A DNA stretch of 43,927 nt from JBCCQH01 sp039024435 (GTDB taxonomy: Bacteria > Bacteroidota > Bacteroidia > J057 > JADKCL01). The DNA lies in contig JBCCQH010000062.1 of assembly GCA_039024435.1 (NCBI GenBank), positions 1 to 43,927 of the forward strand, read 5' to 3'. Positions 33,966-43,360 of this stretch are shown piece by piece. Position 1 is the stretch's first letter; each line of letters begins with the position of its first letter. The translations under genes were made by a program, and so were the position numbers. The notes beneath the pieces are model-generated. The model worked only from the letters and a program-made list of their open reading frames with translations. It ran no database searches and was not told the origin of the DNA.

Positions 33966-34006
33966 GCTGCCCGTCGCAGCGCGGATTTCCGCGCCCCGAC
34001 GGGCAG
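33966..34006. terminator. Shared terminator between kynU and GH13 gene
   Basis: CTGCCCGTCG (33967-33976) pairs with CGACGGGCAG (33997-34006) with an inner GCGCGGA/TCCGCGC stem. T-rich flanks lie on both sides, better for the leftward GH13 transcript (TTTATTTT on that strand). Confidence 0.75.
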
Positions 34007-34021
34007 TTTGCTGCTCCCAGA

Positions 34022-36823
34022 TCAACGCGCAATCACGATCTGGGTGCTTTCGGTTTGGGCGGCGCCGCGCAGGCGAACCAGATAATTGCCCGGTGCTAGA
34101 CTGGCGGCATCCACGAATACCGTGTGCTCGCCTTTGGCTTGGTGACCGCGCGCCAATACTTGCATCTCCCGGCCCATCAGGTCGTAGACGGCGATATCGG
34201 TGTGGCCGGTCTTCGTGAGTTCGTACCGAATCGAGATCCGCTCCGAAGCTGGATTCGGCCAGGCCAGCAAGCGCGAGAAATCGGGCGCGACCGGCTCCTC
34301 GGCATTCGTGATCGTACCGTCGAGGTCGGGCAACGGCAGGCGCACGTCGGTATAGAGGCGGTATTCACCCGGGGTCAGCGTGATGTTCATGTTGACATTT
34401 GTGACATTGAGGCTGTCCCCGGTGTAGTACTCGTACCACCACCCAGTATGGTGGAAATCGGCGGTGGTTTGCATGCTGACGACATTGTAATTGCCGTGGA
34501 CGACGACGTTCATATTGGCATCGTCCAGCCAGATTTTCTTCACTGCGCTCCCCAGCGTGTAGTTGTACTGCGTGGTGCGGAATACCGGATAGTCCTGCTT
34601 CAGGCGAATGAGCGCGCGGGTCACTTGGTAGAGGCGGCGGCGATCTGCCTGGGCAAAGTAGTTCCAAAGAATCGGCTTGTTGCAAACCCGGCAAGGATCA
34701 TCGATGGAAATATCGTAGCCGTATTCGCCGAATTGCCAGAGCATTTTGGGGCCGGGAAGGGTGTAGAAAAAGTTAGAAACCAATTCGACCCGGTCGAGGG
34801 CGGTGGACAGATCCCGGATGTCGTATCCCGTACCCGAATTGCCGAACTGGAGGTTTTTGAATATCAAGCGCTCCTCGTCGTGGCTTTCCATGTACCCGAC
34901 CAGCTTGGGATTGCTCCACCCCCGGCGCTGGTAATCGATCCACTCGGGGTTCGAAGAGTAGCCCATCGCTCCCTCCTGGTACTCGTGGGTGAGGTTGCCC
35001 CAGAAGAGCAGGCCGTAGTTGGCGAGTTCAGTTTCCTCACCGTTGTCCGCGAAGTGTTCCAGGATCGGATAAGTGCCCGGGGCGACGCTCCACATATAAT
35101 CGGCGTAATCTTTGATGATTGCGATCCGGTTGGCGTTGTAGGCACCCCAGGCGCCCACATCGGTGGTGCTGTCCGCCTGGGTCGTGAAGCCTTTGGACAG
35201 GTCAAAGCGAAACCCGTCCACTCGGAACTCCTCCAGCCAGTACTTCATCACCCGCTTGACCCAATCTTTGGTGGGCTGGGCGCCGTGATCAAAGTCGTAG
35301 CCGACATTGAAGGGGTGCCATTCGACCGGGTTGAGCCAGGGATTGTCCGGGGCGGGGCGGAAATTTACTGCATCCCAATACAACTGGCAGAGCGGACTCT
35401 GGCTAAAGGCGTGGTTGTAGACCACATCCAAAATCACCGCGATCCCGCGGCTGTGGCACGCATCGATGAACTCTTTGAACTTTTCCATGGTGCCGTAGTA
35501 CTTGTCCAGGGCCATGTGGAAGGATGGATTGTAGCCCCAACTTTCATTGCCTTCAAATTCGTTGACCGGCATGAGTTCGATGGCGTTCACGCCCAAGTAG
35601 TCGAGGTAGTCGAGGGTATCAATGAGCGTTTGGTAATCGTGGGCGGCGACAAAATCGCGCACCAGCAATTCATAGACGACCAGATCTTCCTCGGCCGGGC
35701 GCTGAAAATTATTGGATTGCCAGTTGTAGGCGGGGCGACCGGGCTGAATCACGGTCACAAAGTCCGTGGTCTTACCCGTCGGATACGGGTGCAGATTCGG
35801 ATAGGTAGAAGTGGGGATTCCGCCGTCGTTGTTGGGGTCCAGTACGACCTCACTGTAAGGGTCGGCGACTTTGATTTCCCCGTCGACGAAGTATTGGAAG
35901 CTGTACTTCTGCCCCGGCGTGAGGCCGGTGATATCGAGCCACCAACCATTTCCATCCGGCGTTTGGTTCATGAAGTAGTCGGTGTCGAGCAGGTAATTGT
36001 TGAAGTCCCCGAGAACGTACACGAAGTCTTTGTCCGGTGCGTACAAGTAGAGGCGCACGGAGGAGCCCGAGGTGTAATTGATGCCCAGTTCAGTATTGGT
36101 GGGCAGGGCGGAGACATTGATCGGCGGGTTGACCACGTAGATAAATGTATCCGCGACGGTGCTGCTGCCATTGTCCGCCGTCAGAATAACCGTGTGGGTT
36201 CCCGTACCGGTCACGTTGAGGGTGTAGTTCAGGCTGGTTCCGGTGGCGGTTTGCAGTTGAGTTCCGTTATCGGTCAGGGTCAATGTCGACGCTTCGGAGG
36301 CCGCTCCGGAAATCTGAATTGCGTCGTTCGGATTGACGATGAGGTTGCTGTTGGTTGGGTTGATAAAAGCGGTTGCGAGCTGTCCCGCCTGGTAGATGGG
36401 GTAGAAGATGTCCGACCCATCGGTATCGCGTCCCACCGTGTTGCCCGCCGCGTCGCGGAACACAAATGCCAGTTCCTGGACCACGGTTCCCGGCGCAAAT
36501 CCGTAGTACGTTGGGATGTGGTAGGTGATCGAGTGGCGGTTGCCTCCGAGGTCGGTCATGATGACGTTCGGGTCGGGGGTGCCCCAGTTGCCCTGGACAT
36601 TTTGCCAATCGGTTGGGTTGGTGCTCTGGTTGGTGATCAGGCCGGTATGGGCGTAGACCGGGCTGATCCCGACCAGGGCGCTGTTGCCTTGGCTGGCATC
36701 GTAGACGATGGTCACCGTATCGGTCTGACGAGGAAAAATCGGGTCCACCGAAAGGATCTGACCGACTGCGGTCGCACTTCCGGCGAGAACAAAGCAGAGG
36801 GTGAACAACAATGATCGCAGCAT
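34022..36823 (-). CDS. Secreted GH13 alpha-amylase-type enzyme with T9SS type A tail
   Basis: 933 aa. After a signal peptide (to about residue 21) come a starch-binding-like beta domain (22-150), an Ig-like domain (155-240) and a CBM48-like N-terminal module (250-330, VYVLGDFNNYLLD). The GH13 barrel spans about 380-760: DVVYNH (466-471), GFRFDLSKG with nucleophile Asp541, PILEH with acid/base Glu589, and MESHDEE with Asp649. The C-terminal tail is T9SS type A (LAWPNPASERISI, GREMQVLA, LAPGNYLVRLRG). It should be secreted or bound to the surface and attack alpha-glucans. The start at 36823 is set by the signal peptide. A perfect terminator separates it from the related starch-binding gene upstream. 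Confidence 0.93.
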   Translation of the reverse strand: MLRSLLFTLCFVLAGSATAVGQILSVDPIFPRQTDTVTIVYDASQGNSALVGISPVYAHTGLITNQSTNPTDWQNVQGNWGTPDPNVIMTDLGGNRHSITYHIPTYYGFAPGTVVQELAFVFRDAAGNTVGRDTDGSDIFYPIYQAGQLATAFINPTNSNLIVNPNDAIQISGAASEASTLTLTDNGTQLQTATGTSLNYTLNVTGTGTHTVILTADNGSSTVADTFIYVVNPPINVSALPTNTELGINYTSGSSVRLYLYAPDKDFVYVLGDFNNYLLDTDYFMNQTPDGNGWWLDITGLTPGQKYSFQYFVDGEIKVADPYSEVVLDPNNDGGIPTSTYPNLHPYPTGKTTDFVTVIQPGRPAYNWQSNNFQRPAEEDLVVYELLVRDFVAAHDYQTLIDTLDYLDYLGVNAIELMPVNEFEGNESWGYNPSFHMALDKYYGTMEKFKEFIDACHSRGIAVILDVVYNHAFSQSPLCQLYWDAVNFRPAPDNPWLNPVEWHPFNVGYDFDHGAQPTKDWVKRVMKYWLEEFRVDGFRFDLSKGFTTQADSTTDVGAWGAYNANRIAIIKDYADYMWSVAPGTYPILEHFADNGEETELANYGLLFWGNLTHEYQEGAMGYSSNPEWIDYQRRGWSNPKLVGYMESHDEERLIFKNLQFGNSGTGYDIRDLSTALDRVELVSNFFYTLPGPKMLWQFGEYGYDISIDDPCRVCNKPILWNYFAQADRRRLYQVTRALIRLKQDYPVFRTTQYNYTLGSAVKKIWLDDANMNVVVHGNYNVVSMQTTADFHHTGWWYEYYTGDSLNVTNVNMNITLTPGEYRLYTDVRLPLPDLDGTITNAEEPVAPDFSRLLAWPNPASERISIRYELTKTGHTDIAVYDLMGREMQVLARGHQAKGEHTVFVDAASLAPGNYLVRLRGAAQTESTQIVIAR

Positions 36824-36910
36824 ATAGATTCGGGATTGGAGGGGGATCAAAGGGAGAAACGTGAGCCCGGACGCTTCGCGCCGGGTAAGAGCAAGAGGGA
36901 AGACGGCATA

Positions 36911-36942
36911 AAACAAAGGCAACCCGAAAGTTGCCTTTGTTT
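36911..36942 (-). terminator. Terminator after starch-binding-like gene
   Basis: Perfect 13-bp stem AAACAAAGGCAAC/GTTGCCTTTGTTT with loop CCGAAA, 20 nt past the stop codon of the leftward gene ending at 36963. It separates that gene from the GH13 gene. Confidence 0.85.
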
Positions 36943-36962
36943 GTATTGTGAAGAGACGACGC

Positions 36963-38351
36963 TTATTGAACGACCACTTTACGGGTCGTTTTGACGCCTT
37001 TTTCGTTTTCAATTTCGATGAAGTACATACCGCTCTCCAGTCCGTTGCGGGAAATCTCGATGCGGTCGTTGCGCAGATCGGTGCGCTCGAAAACGACCTG
37101 ACCGGTGATGTTCACGATCCGGAGATCGTAAGCTTTTTGATCGGCGCGAACCAGCTCAATCGTTGTGCGGTTGGTGAACGGATTCGGGTAGAGGTTGAAG
37201 TCGTAAGCGAATCTGTCTTCAACGCTGACCATCGTTGTGTTGCACGAGTTGTAGACGTAAACCGGGAGGATGGTGTCGGTCAGCCGGCCGGTGATGTCCA
37301 GCAGGCGGTTCCAGCCACCCACTCCACTCGGGACGCCGCAGCCATCGGTTTCGAAGTCGGCGGTTTCCCCATCGGGATCGCCACCTGGGCCATTGAAGAA
37401 CTTGTACTGGTACTCATTCGGCACCATCGAAGCGGTGAATTCATAAATGCCGTCGGAGTTGGCGTCGGTCATTTGGAGAGAATCTTTGACCCAAGCTGGG
37501 TTCATGAAGTTTCCGGCGACAAAAATCCCACCTGAGTTTACAATTTCGCTGTTCATGTCCACCTGGAAGGTGACATTGATCGGGGGAAGCGGGGGTACAC
37601 AAGTATCGCAGGAAGCAAAGCAGTGGACCGGAATCATAATCGGACCCGGGCCCTGGATTACCAGTTCGCGGTTGTTGTTGACCGCGCAAGCCGAGGGAAC
37701 CCCTTCGTCGGTGCCCCACTGGGTACCGTTGAGGTATTTATACTCGTAGCTTCCTTCCAGGACGTCTACCGTAAGGGTGTACACGCCATCCATATCCGGG
37801 TCGGTCAGCACCGAGATGCCGGGGGTCCAGTTGTTCCAGCCCTGGCCTACGGCACTGCCTTGCCAGGAACCGGCAACCGTAACGGAATCGCCGACGGTTT
37901 CATTGCTCATATCGACTTGAAAGGTCACCGTGACGGTGTCGACGGTGGTTGGGCAGGGATCACAGGAGGCAAAACAGTGGACTGGAATCGTAGCATCGGC
38001 GCTTACGGTAAGGGTACGATTGCCATTGTTGGAGCAGGCACCCGGAACCCCTTCATCGGTGCCCCACTGGGTACCGTTGAGATACTTGTATTCGTAGCTA
38101 CCGGCGGGGAGCTGAACGGTGAGTTCGTAGATGCCGTCATTGTTGCCGTCATCCATGACGGTAATGCCCGGAGTCCAGGCAGACCAGGACTGGCCCACGA
38201 CGTCATCTTGAAAATCCCCCGCGATGGTCACCGAATCGGCGACGGGCGACTGGGTGTTCATGTCCACCTGAAAGGTGATGTTGTAGGGCTGGGCAAAAGC
38301 GAAAGCGCCCAAGCCTAAAAGCATGCAAATTGATAGTAAAGTTTTTCTCAT
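36963..38351 (-). CDS. Triple-module starch-binding-like protein with T9SS type A tail
   Basis: 462 aa secreted protein. Signal peptide MRKTLLSICMLLGLGAFAFAQ. Three tandem modules begin NITFQVDMNTQ (about 24), VTVTFQVDMSNE (about 142) and INVTFQVDMNSE (about 260). Modules 1 and 2 share YEYKYLNGTQWGTDEGVP and IPVHCFASCD. Each resembles a CBM20/CBM48-type carbohydrate-binding fold. A T9SS type A tail follows (LYPNPFTNRTTIEL, GMYFIEIENEKGVKTTRKVVVQ). It most likely binds starch at the cell surface, working with the GH13 enzyme encoded just downstream. The leading box TATATTTG is at 38394-38387. No catalytic residues were seen. Confidence 0.9.
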   Translation of the reverse strand: MRKTLLSICMLLGLGAFAFAQPYNITFQVDMNTQSPVADSVTIAGDFQDDVVGQSWSAWTPGITVMDDGNNDGIYELTVQLPAGSYEYKYLNGTQWGTDEGVPGACSNNGNRTLTVSADATIPVHCFASCDPCPTTVDTVTVTFQVDMSNETVGDSVTVAGSWQGSAVGQGWNNWTPGISVLTDPDMDGVYTLTVDVLEGSYEYKYLNGTQWGTDEGVPSACAVNNNRELVIQGPGPIMIPVHCFASCDTCVPPLPPINVTFQVDMNSEIVNSGGIFVAGNFMNPAWVKDSLQMTDANSDGIYEFTASMVPNEYQYKFFNGPGGDPDGETADFETDGCGVPSGVGGWNRLLDITGRLTDTILPVYVYNSCNTTMVSVEDRFAYDFNLYPNPFTNRTTIELVRADQKAYDLRIVNITGQVVFERTDLRNDRIEISRNGLESGMYFIEIENEKGVKTTRKVVVQ

Positions 38352-38386
38352 AACCTCGTCTTAAATTTATCGAGCGAATTGGTCGT

Positions 38387-38394
38387 CAAATATA
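38387..38394 (-). promoter_or_regulatory. -7 box TATATTTG (leftward)
   Basis: Exact TAnnTTTG match 35 nt before the ATG at 38351 of the starch-binding-like gene, giving a leader of about 30 nt. Confidence 0.6.
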
Positions 38395-38472
38395 TGGCGA
38401 AAGTGTTACTCTAACACTAACATACAAAAAAAATATGTGGAGCCGAAATCACATGTGAGTTACAGGCGACAA

Positions 38473-38505
38473 AAAACGGCCCCTCCGGTACGGAGAGGCC
38501 GTTTT
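38473..38505 (-). terminator. Terminator after fadH
   Basis: AAAACGGCC...CTCCG-gta-CGGAG...GGCCGTTTT, a 9-bp plus 5-bp stem with a single mismatch between them. A/T runs flank both sides, so it can act in both directions. It lies 137 nt past the leftward fadH stop. Confidence 0.8.
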
Positions 38506-38641
38506 GTTGAACTTTTTACCCCAAAACAAAGGACAAAGCGGTGCAATCGTTCAACAGTTCGGATGAATATTTTTGTCAGCTTGACACTTTGTGGAGGTCG
38601 GCCCGGCCTGAATTGGGTTTGGTTCCGGGCAAGAACTGGGA

Positions 38642-40678
38642 TCAAAGCCGGGCGGCGAGCCGGGACCCTTCGTCGATGGCGCGCTTGGCGTCGAGTTCGC
38701 TGGCGAGGGAGGCCCCGCCGATCAGGTGGACCTTCATTCCAGCGGCTTCGAGTTGGGGTTGCAATACGCGGTTTACGACCTGTCCGGCACAGACGACTAC
38801 GTGGTCGATCTCCAGGAGTTCGGGTTTGCCGCTGACGGTGATGTGCAGGCCGCGGTCATCGATTTCCTCGTAGGCGACCCCGCCGATCATCTTGACCCGC
38901 TTGTTTTTGAGGCTGCGCCGGTGAATCCAGCCGGTGGTTTTGCCCAGTTTCTTTCCGAGCTTGCCTTCGGTGCGCTGTAGCAGGTAGATCTCCCGCGTGG
39001 AGGGGGCCGGCATCGGGGCTTTCAGTCCACCGGGACGTTCGTAGGTCGGATCGACGCCCCATTCTTCGAGGAATTCGTCGACTCGGGGACCGACCGCATG
39101 GCCATTGGGGCTCCGTTCGTGGCTGAGGTACTCCGCTACGTCAAACCCGATTCCTCCCGCACCGATAATCGCCACGCGTTCGCCCACGGTCTGTTTTTCT
39201 TGCAGAACGTCGCTGTAACCGAGCACTTTGGGATGGTCGATCCCGGGCAGGGTCAGCTTGCGGGGCTTGATGCCGGTGGCGAGGATGACTTCGTGAAAGC
39301 CTTCGGATTGCAGGAGGTCCACGTCGGCCCGGGTGTTGAGGCGGAGGTTGACGCCGGTCAGGGCGATCTGTTTGTCGAAATAGCGGAGGGTTTCGTAGAA
39401 TTCCTCCTTGCCGGGGACGCGCTTGGCGAGGTTGAACTGGCCACCGATCCGGTCGGAGGCTTCGAAGAGGGTCACGTTGTGGCCGCGCTGGGCGGCCACG
39501 GTAGCCGCGGCCAGGCCGGCGGGGCCGGCTCCGACGACGGCGATCTTTTTGGGGACTGGGGTGGGATGGTAATTGAGTTCGGTCTCGTGGCAGGCGCGCG
39601 GGTTGACGAGACAACTGGCGATTTTGCGCTGGAAGATGTGGTCCAGACAGGCCTGGTTGCAGGCGATGCAGGTATTGATTTCGTCGCTGCGGTTCTCACG
39701 GGCTTTCTTGGGAAATTCCGGATCAGCCAGAAAAGGGCGGGCCAGGCACACCATGTCGCCGTGCTGCTGGGCGAGGATTTCTTCGGCTTTTTCTGGGGTG
39801 TTGATGCGGTTGACGGTGATCAGGGGAATGTCCACTTTGCCCATGAGCCGCTTGGTCACCCAACTGAAGCCCCCGCGGGGCACCATGGTCGCAATCGTCG
39901 GTACCCGGGCTTCGTGCCAGCCGATGCCCGTATTGATGATGCTAGCGCCGGCCCTTTCGATTTCTTTCGCCAGCAATTCCACTTCCTCCCAGGTGCTTCC
40001 CTCGTCCACGAGGTCGAGCATGGACAGGCGGTACACCAGAATGAAATCCCGGCCCACGGCCTGGCGGGTACGGCGCACGATTTCGAGCGGAAAGCGGATG
40101 CGGTTTTCGTAGGAGCCGCCCCACTCATCGGTGCGTTTGTTGGTGCGCCGGGCGATGAATTGGTTGATGAGGTAGCCTTCGGAGCCCATGATTTCGACGC
40201 CATCGTAGCCGGCTTCCTGGGCCAGTTGCGCGCAGCGCACAAAGTGGCGAATCGTGCGCTCCACGCCCCGCTTGCTCAGTTTGAAGGGTTTGAACATCCC
40301 GATGGGCGCTTTGATGGGGGAGGGGGCGACGTTGAGCGGATGGTAGCCGTAGCGTCCGGTGTGGAGGATCTGCAGACAGATTTTGCCGCCGTCCTCGTGG
40401 ACCGCCCGGGTGATGAGGCGGTGCTTGCGGGCCTCCTTGCTGTTGGTGAGTTTGGCGCTGAAGGGCCCGGCCCAGCCCGCCATGTTCGGGGCCACTCCGC
40501 CGGTGATGATGAGTCCGGCTTCGCCCGCCGCCCGCTCGGCAAAGTAGGCGGCCATGCGTTCAAAGCCGTTTTTGGCTTCCTCCAGCCCGGTGTGCATCGA
40601 CCCCATCACGATGCGGTTCTTGATGGTGGTAAACCCCAAATCAAGGGGGGCAAACAGGTGGGGATAGGGATGCGCCAT
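38642..40678 (-). CDS. fadH: 2,4-dienoyl-CoA reductase (NADPH)
   Basis: 678 aa, cytoplasmic flavoprotein that reduces 2,4-dienoyl-CoA during beta-oxidation of unsaturated fatty acids. The N-terminal Old-Yellow-Enzyme barrel carries catalytic Tyr169 (EGYLINQF) and His255 (GIGWHEAR). The 4Fe-4S ligands are Cys337, 340, 344 and 356 (CIACNQACLDHIF, then SCLVNP). All are offset by exactly 3 from the E. coli FadH positions. The FAD (VVGAGPAGLAAATVA) and NADPH (AIIGAGGIGFDVAEYL) Rossmann motifs follow. The start at 40678 gives MAHPYPHLFAPLDLG, the family N-terminus. It lies 44 nt behind the hotdog protein gene, so a shared transcript is likely. Confidence 0.95.
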   Translation of the reverse strand: MAHPYPHLFAPLDLGFTTIKNRIVMGSMHTGLEEAKNGFERMAAYFAERAAGEAGLIITGGVAPNMAGWAGPFSAKLTNSKEARKHRLITRAVHEDGGKICLQILHTGRYGYHPLNVAPSPIKAPIGMFKPFKLSKRGVERTIRHFVRCAQLAQEAGYDGVEIMGSEGYLINQFIARRTNKRTDEWGGSYENRIRFPLEIVRRTRQAVGRDFILVYRLSMLDLVDEGSTWEEVELLAKEIERAGASIINTGIGWHEARVPTIATMVPRGGFSWVTKRLMGKVDIPLITVNRINTPEKAEEILAQQHGDMVCLARPFLADPEFPKKARENRSDEINTCIACNQACLDHIFQRKIASCLVNPRACHETELNYHPTPVPKKIAVVGAGPAGLAAATVAAQRGHNVTLFEASDRIGGQFNLAKRVPGKEEFYETLRYFDKQIALTGVNLRLNTRADVDLLQSEGFHEVILATGIKPRKLTLPGIDHPKVLGYSDVLQEKQTVGERVAIIGAGGIGFDVAEYLSHERSPNGHAVGPRVDEFLEEWGVDPTYERPGGLKAPMPAPSTREIYLLQRTEGKLGKKLGKTTGWIHRRSLKNKRVKMIGGVAYEEIDDRGLHITVSGKPELLEIDHVVVCAGQVVNRVLQPQLEAAGMKVHLIGGASLASELDAKRAIDEGSRLAARL

Positions 40679-40722
40679 ATTTAGGGGGGGGATGTGGATG
40701 CGTGCGGAAGGAACGGGGACAA

Positions 40723-41256
40723 TCAGCCCTTGGGGCGACGGGCTTTCAGCGACCAGGTGAAGGAAAATTCGCAGATCGCTTCGCCTTGTGAGTTGTACCC
40801 GGTCATGGGACAGGTCACCTGGACACTTTCGCCAGTGCGGATGGCTTGTTCTACCCCCGCGGCGATGTCCTTGCCCGAGTGGCACACAAAGGTGGTCTTA
40901 CCGGTCGCTTTTTTGTAGTATTTGGCCTGGGTGTCGACGACCAGGGTAGAGATGGACGGCTTCTGCTTGTAGGTGTACATGATGAGCAGCGCCCCCGATG
41001 ACATCTCCGCGGCCATGCCCAGCACCGCCCAGAAGGTGGAGCGGAAGGGGTTTTTATTTAGCCACTTGTAGTTGACGGTGACCTTGCAGGTTTCTTCGGA
41101 GAGCTCGGTGACTTTCATGCCGGACAGGAAGCCCATGGGGAGGCGACCGGCGAGCATGAGCCGAAATTTGAAGGGATTGGTGAAGGTCTTCCGGATGTAA
41201 TCGATGTATTCCCGGTTGAAGCTGAAATCGGTCTTGGCGACGGTTTTGGTGGCCAT
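40723..41256 (-). CDS. DUF4442 hotdog-fold thioesterase-like protein
   Basis: 177 aa, cytoplasmic, without a signal peptide. It fits the DUF4442 family of hotdog-fold proteins, related to acyl-CoA thioesterases: GRLPMGFLSGMKVTELSEETCKVTVNYKWLNKNPFRSTFWAVLGMAAEMSSGALL holds the central helix, and YYKKATGKTTFVCHSG is a later strand pair. The gene lies directly upstream of fadH in the same direction, which supports a role with acyl-CoA esters in fatty-acid breakdown. That link is inference; catalytic residues in this family are not well defined. Confidence 0.85.
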   Translation of the reverse strand: MATKTVAKTDFSFNREYIDYIRKTFTNPFKFRLMLAGRLPMGFLSGMKVTELSEETCKVTVNYKWLNKNPFRSTFWAVLGMAAEMSSGALLIMYTYKQKPSISTLVVDTQAKYYKKATGKTTFVCHSGKDIAAGVEQAIRTGESVQVTCPMTGYNSQGEAICEFSFTWSLKARRPKG

Positions 41257-41376
41257 TGTGGGGGTATTTTAAAGGTTTCATAGCAATGTAGGGAATTTGG
41301 CGGAGGGTGTCAAGGTATTATGCATGCAGTGGAAAAATAGAATGCTTGCATTGGGATTTGGGGAAAGATTGGCAGG

Positions 41377-43353
41377 CTATAAGTATAGGGCAAATGCCCA
41401 AGCCAATTCGATGAATCCGGACAATTTGCTTTGAAACTGGGACAAGAACCCTTGCTGTCCCGAGACCATGTAGCTGAGTCCGAGTCGCAGGCGCATTTCA
41501 TTTCCTTGGTAATGCAATCCCGCAGCGGCGTGTGCCCCTAGGCTGGCATTGTAGGTGATTCCGACAGCATCACTCAAAGATGGATACGTCGCCCGGAGCA
41601 GTTCAAACTTGCTGATCGCATCCAATGCGATGGAGGCATCGAACCTTGCTCCAGCTTGGAACTTCACTTGTGGGCCGTTCTTGACCTCTAGGTTCGGATC
41701 AAAGTTGTACCCCACGTCAAAGTTTGCCTTGAGCGTCGTGAGTTTTATGTCGGTTGAATCCCGGAAGGTGAATATTTTTGCGTTTGCCCCGAATGCGGTC
41801 CTCCACCCACTGCAGTACTGGGTCTCGATTGAAGAGAGCGGGGTTTGATCGGTGATCAGCGTGTAATTTTCGGTTCTTATCGTTGATTGAAACGGTGCGG
41901 AGAAAATATTTATGTCTTCAAAGTTTGGTCCGCCAGGGTTGATGGTCGATATGGGGAGGCTAAATGCCACCGCTTTCGTTCGGCAGTTGCCACCCGTAGT
42001 TTCTTGGGAGGCAGAGCGCTTGTTAAGTTTCTCATTCAGTCGGTCGTTTTCAGCTTGCAGTTGTGCGATTTGGCCCTCAATCTTCGCAATTTTCTGGTTT
42101 TTGGCTTCAATCTCCTTTTCAAGGGAATTAATCGCCTGATCTTTTCGTTCAATGGTGTTTTCGAGGCCGTCAGTTTTCGGAGGATCGGATGCAGTCTTGA
42201 CCTTTTCTAGTTCGATTTCTTTCTCCTTGCGCAATCTACGTTCTTCCTGTAAATCGTTTTTAAGTCCCTCAATCGCATTCTCTAAAGTTCGATTTTTGAT
42301 CTTGAGTTCTTCAAGTCTTTCCTGGTCTTTTGTATTACCAGATTGATTCTGAGGCCCATCGTTATCGGGTAGAAAATCTTTCTTGCTTCGGCGGAGCTCA
42401 CGTCTCGTTTTGCGCTTGCTCCAATATTTTCGCATGATTTGATCGGTCAATCCATGGCCGTCAATCGCCCGAATGATTTTCAAAAGTGCTGCGTCGTCCA
42501 TGTTGTAACAAGCCTTTAGGAAAGCAAGCTCGTAGATGTTTTGCAGTACGGCTTTCCGTTCAAAACCGGGGACGGATTTAGCAAATTCTTTCGATTCGAC
42601 GATGGAATTGATTTCATCGGTTGCCTCCGTCAACTTTCCCTTTTCCATTTTTTCTGCCGCTCCATTAAAGAGGCGGTGATTGGGATGATTGACTCGGTGC
42701 TCGGCCAGTTTGCTGCCGTATTTAGAAGCATTGCTGGAAAGTGATTTTTCTTGATTTCCGTTGTTCTTGAGATCTCTTCTCAGGTTGCTGAGTCGCTCGC
42801 GCAATGTAGGGTTGTTCCTGTCGGCTCTCTGTGCTTCTTCGACCTCCTCCAGTTCCTCAACTAAATCCGCCCATTCGCGCAAAGTTGTCTCGGTGAGTTC
42901 CCGATAGGCATCGAGTTCATACAAGATGACTTTACTTTCGGTTAAGAATCGCTCTTCGGCTGGGGTAGCGTCCTTTAGTATTGCGGCAATTAAGCAATTT
43001 GTTTTGCCCCGCTCAAGCCTGACACGAGAGTTACCGGTACCACTGGGAGTGAATATATAATGTTCTTCCGAATCCGAGCTTACTTCAATGTCTATTTCGT
43101 CAAGGGAGCATTGAATCGCGACCGTATATTCTCTCCCATCTTCGGTGGTAAGAAAAGAATCAAAACATCCAGTTTTTGCTTTGGCTTTGATTGACTCCAC
43201 GCCCTTTCCGCAATCGAGCACCAATTGGTTGCCTTCTCGCTCAATTGCTATTGCCCGAAACCCTACTTTGGTCGAGTTTGCGGGTGGTTTTTGCCCCCAA
43301 TTGAAGCTGAACCCCAAATGGAGCCCAATAATCGTTAGTAAAAAAAGTTTCAT
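41377..43353 (-). CDS. Coiled-coil protein with barrel-like C-terminus, unrecognised
   Basis: 658 aa. A signal peptide (MKLFLLTIIGLHLGFSFNWGQ) is followed by a beta-rich domain (about 25-125) with four Cys, then helical regions (about 130-320) rich in Glu/Arg. A long charged coiled coil (about 340-455, LENAIEGLKNDLQEERRLRKE and similar heptads) follows. The C-terminal 185 residues look like an outer-membrane barrel (GYNFDPNLEVKNGPQVKFQAGARFD, MRLRLGLSYMVSG, ending WAFALYL). The gene and its upstream partner are visibly AT-richer than the neighbours, hinting at transfer. It starts 7 nt after the stop of the interrupted upstream gene. No family was recognised; a structural envelope link or barrel-anchored spacer is one reading. 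Confidence 0.75.
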   Translation of the reverse strand: MKLFLLTIIGLHLGFSFNWGQKPPANSTKVGFRAIAIEREGNQLVLDCGKGVESIKAKAKTGCFDSFLTTEDGREYTVAIQCSLDEIDIEVSSDSEEHYIFTPSGTGNSRVRLERGKTNCLIAAILKDATPAEERFLTESKVILYELDAYRELTETTLREWADLVEELEEVEEAQRADRNNPTLRERLSNLRRDLKNNGNQEKSLSSNASKYGSKLAEHRVNHPNHRLFNGAAEKMEKGKLTEATDEINSIVESKEFAKSVPGFERKAVLQNIYELAFLKACYNMDDAALLKIIRAIDGHGLTDQIMRKYWSKRKTRRELRRSKKDFLPDNDGPQNQSGNTKDQERLEELKIKNRTLENAIEGLKNDLQEERRLRKEKEIELEKVKTASDPPKTDGLENTIERKDQAINSLEKEIEAKNQKIAKIEGQIAQLQAENDRLNEKLNKRSASQETTGGNCRTKAVAFSLPISTINPGGPNFEDINIFSAPFQSTIRTENYTLITDQTPLSSIETQYCSGWRTAFGANAKIFTFRDSTDIKLTTLKANFDVGYNFDPNLEVKNGPQVKFQAGARFDASIALDAISKFELLRATYPSLSDAVGITYNASLGAHAAAGLHYQGNEMRLRLGLSYMVSGQQGFLSQFQSKLSGFIELAWAFALYL

Positions 43354-43360
43354 AATGTTG

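Noticed and set aside
34124..36814. Plus-strand open frame of about 896 codons
   Set aside because: Exactly antisense to the GH13 gene, whose catalytic motifs are all intact. The mirror protein is Val/Gly/Asp-rich with no recognisable domain.
38567..38574. Plus-strand box TATTTTTG in the fadH 3' region
   Set aside because: It matches TAnnTTTG, but no plus-strand gene or RNA structure follows, so it is probably chance.
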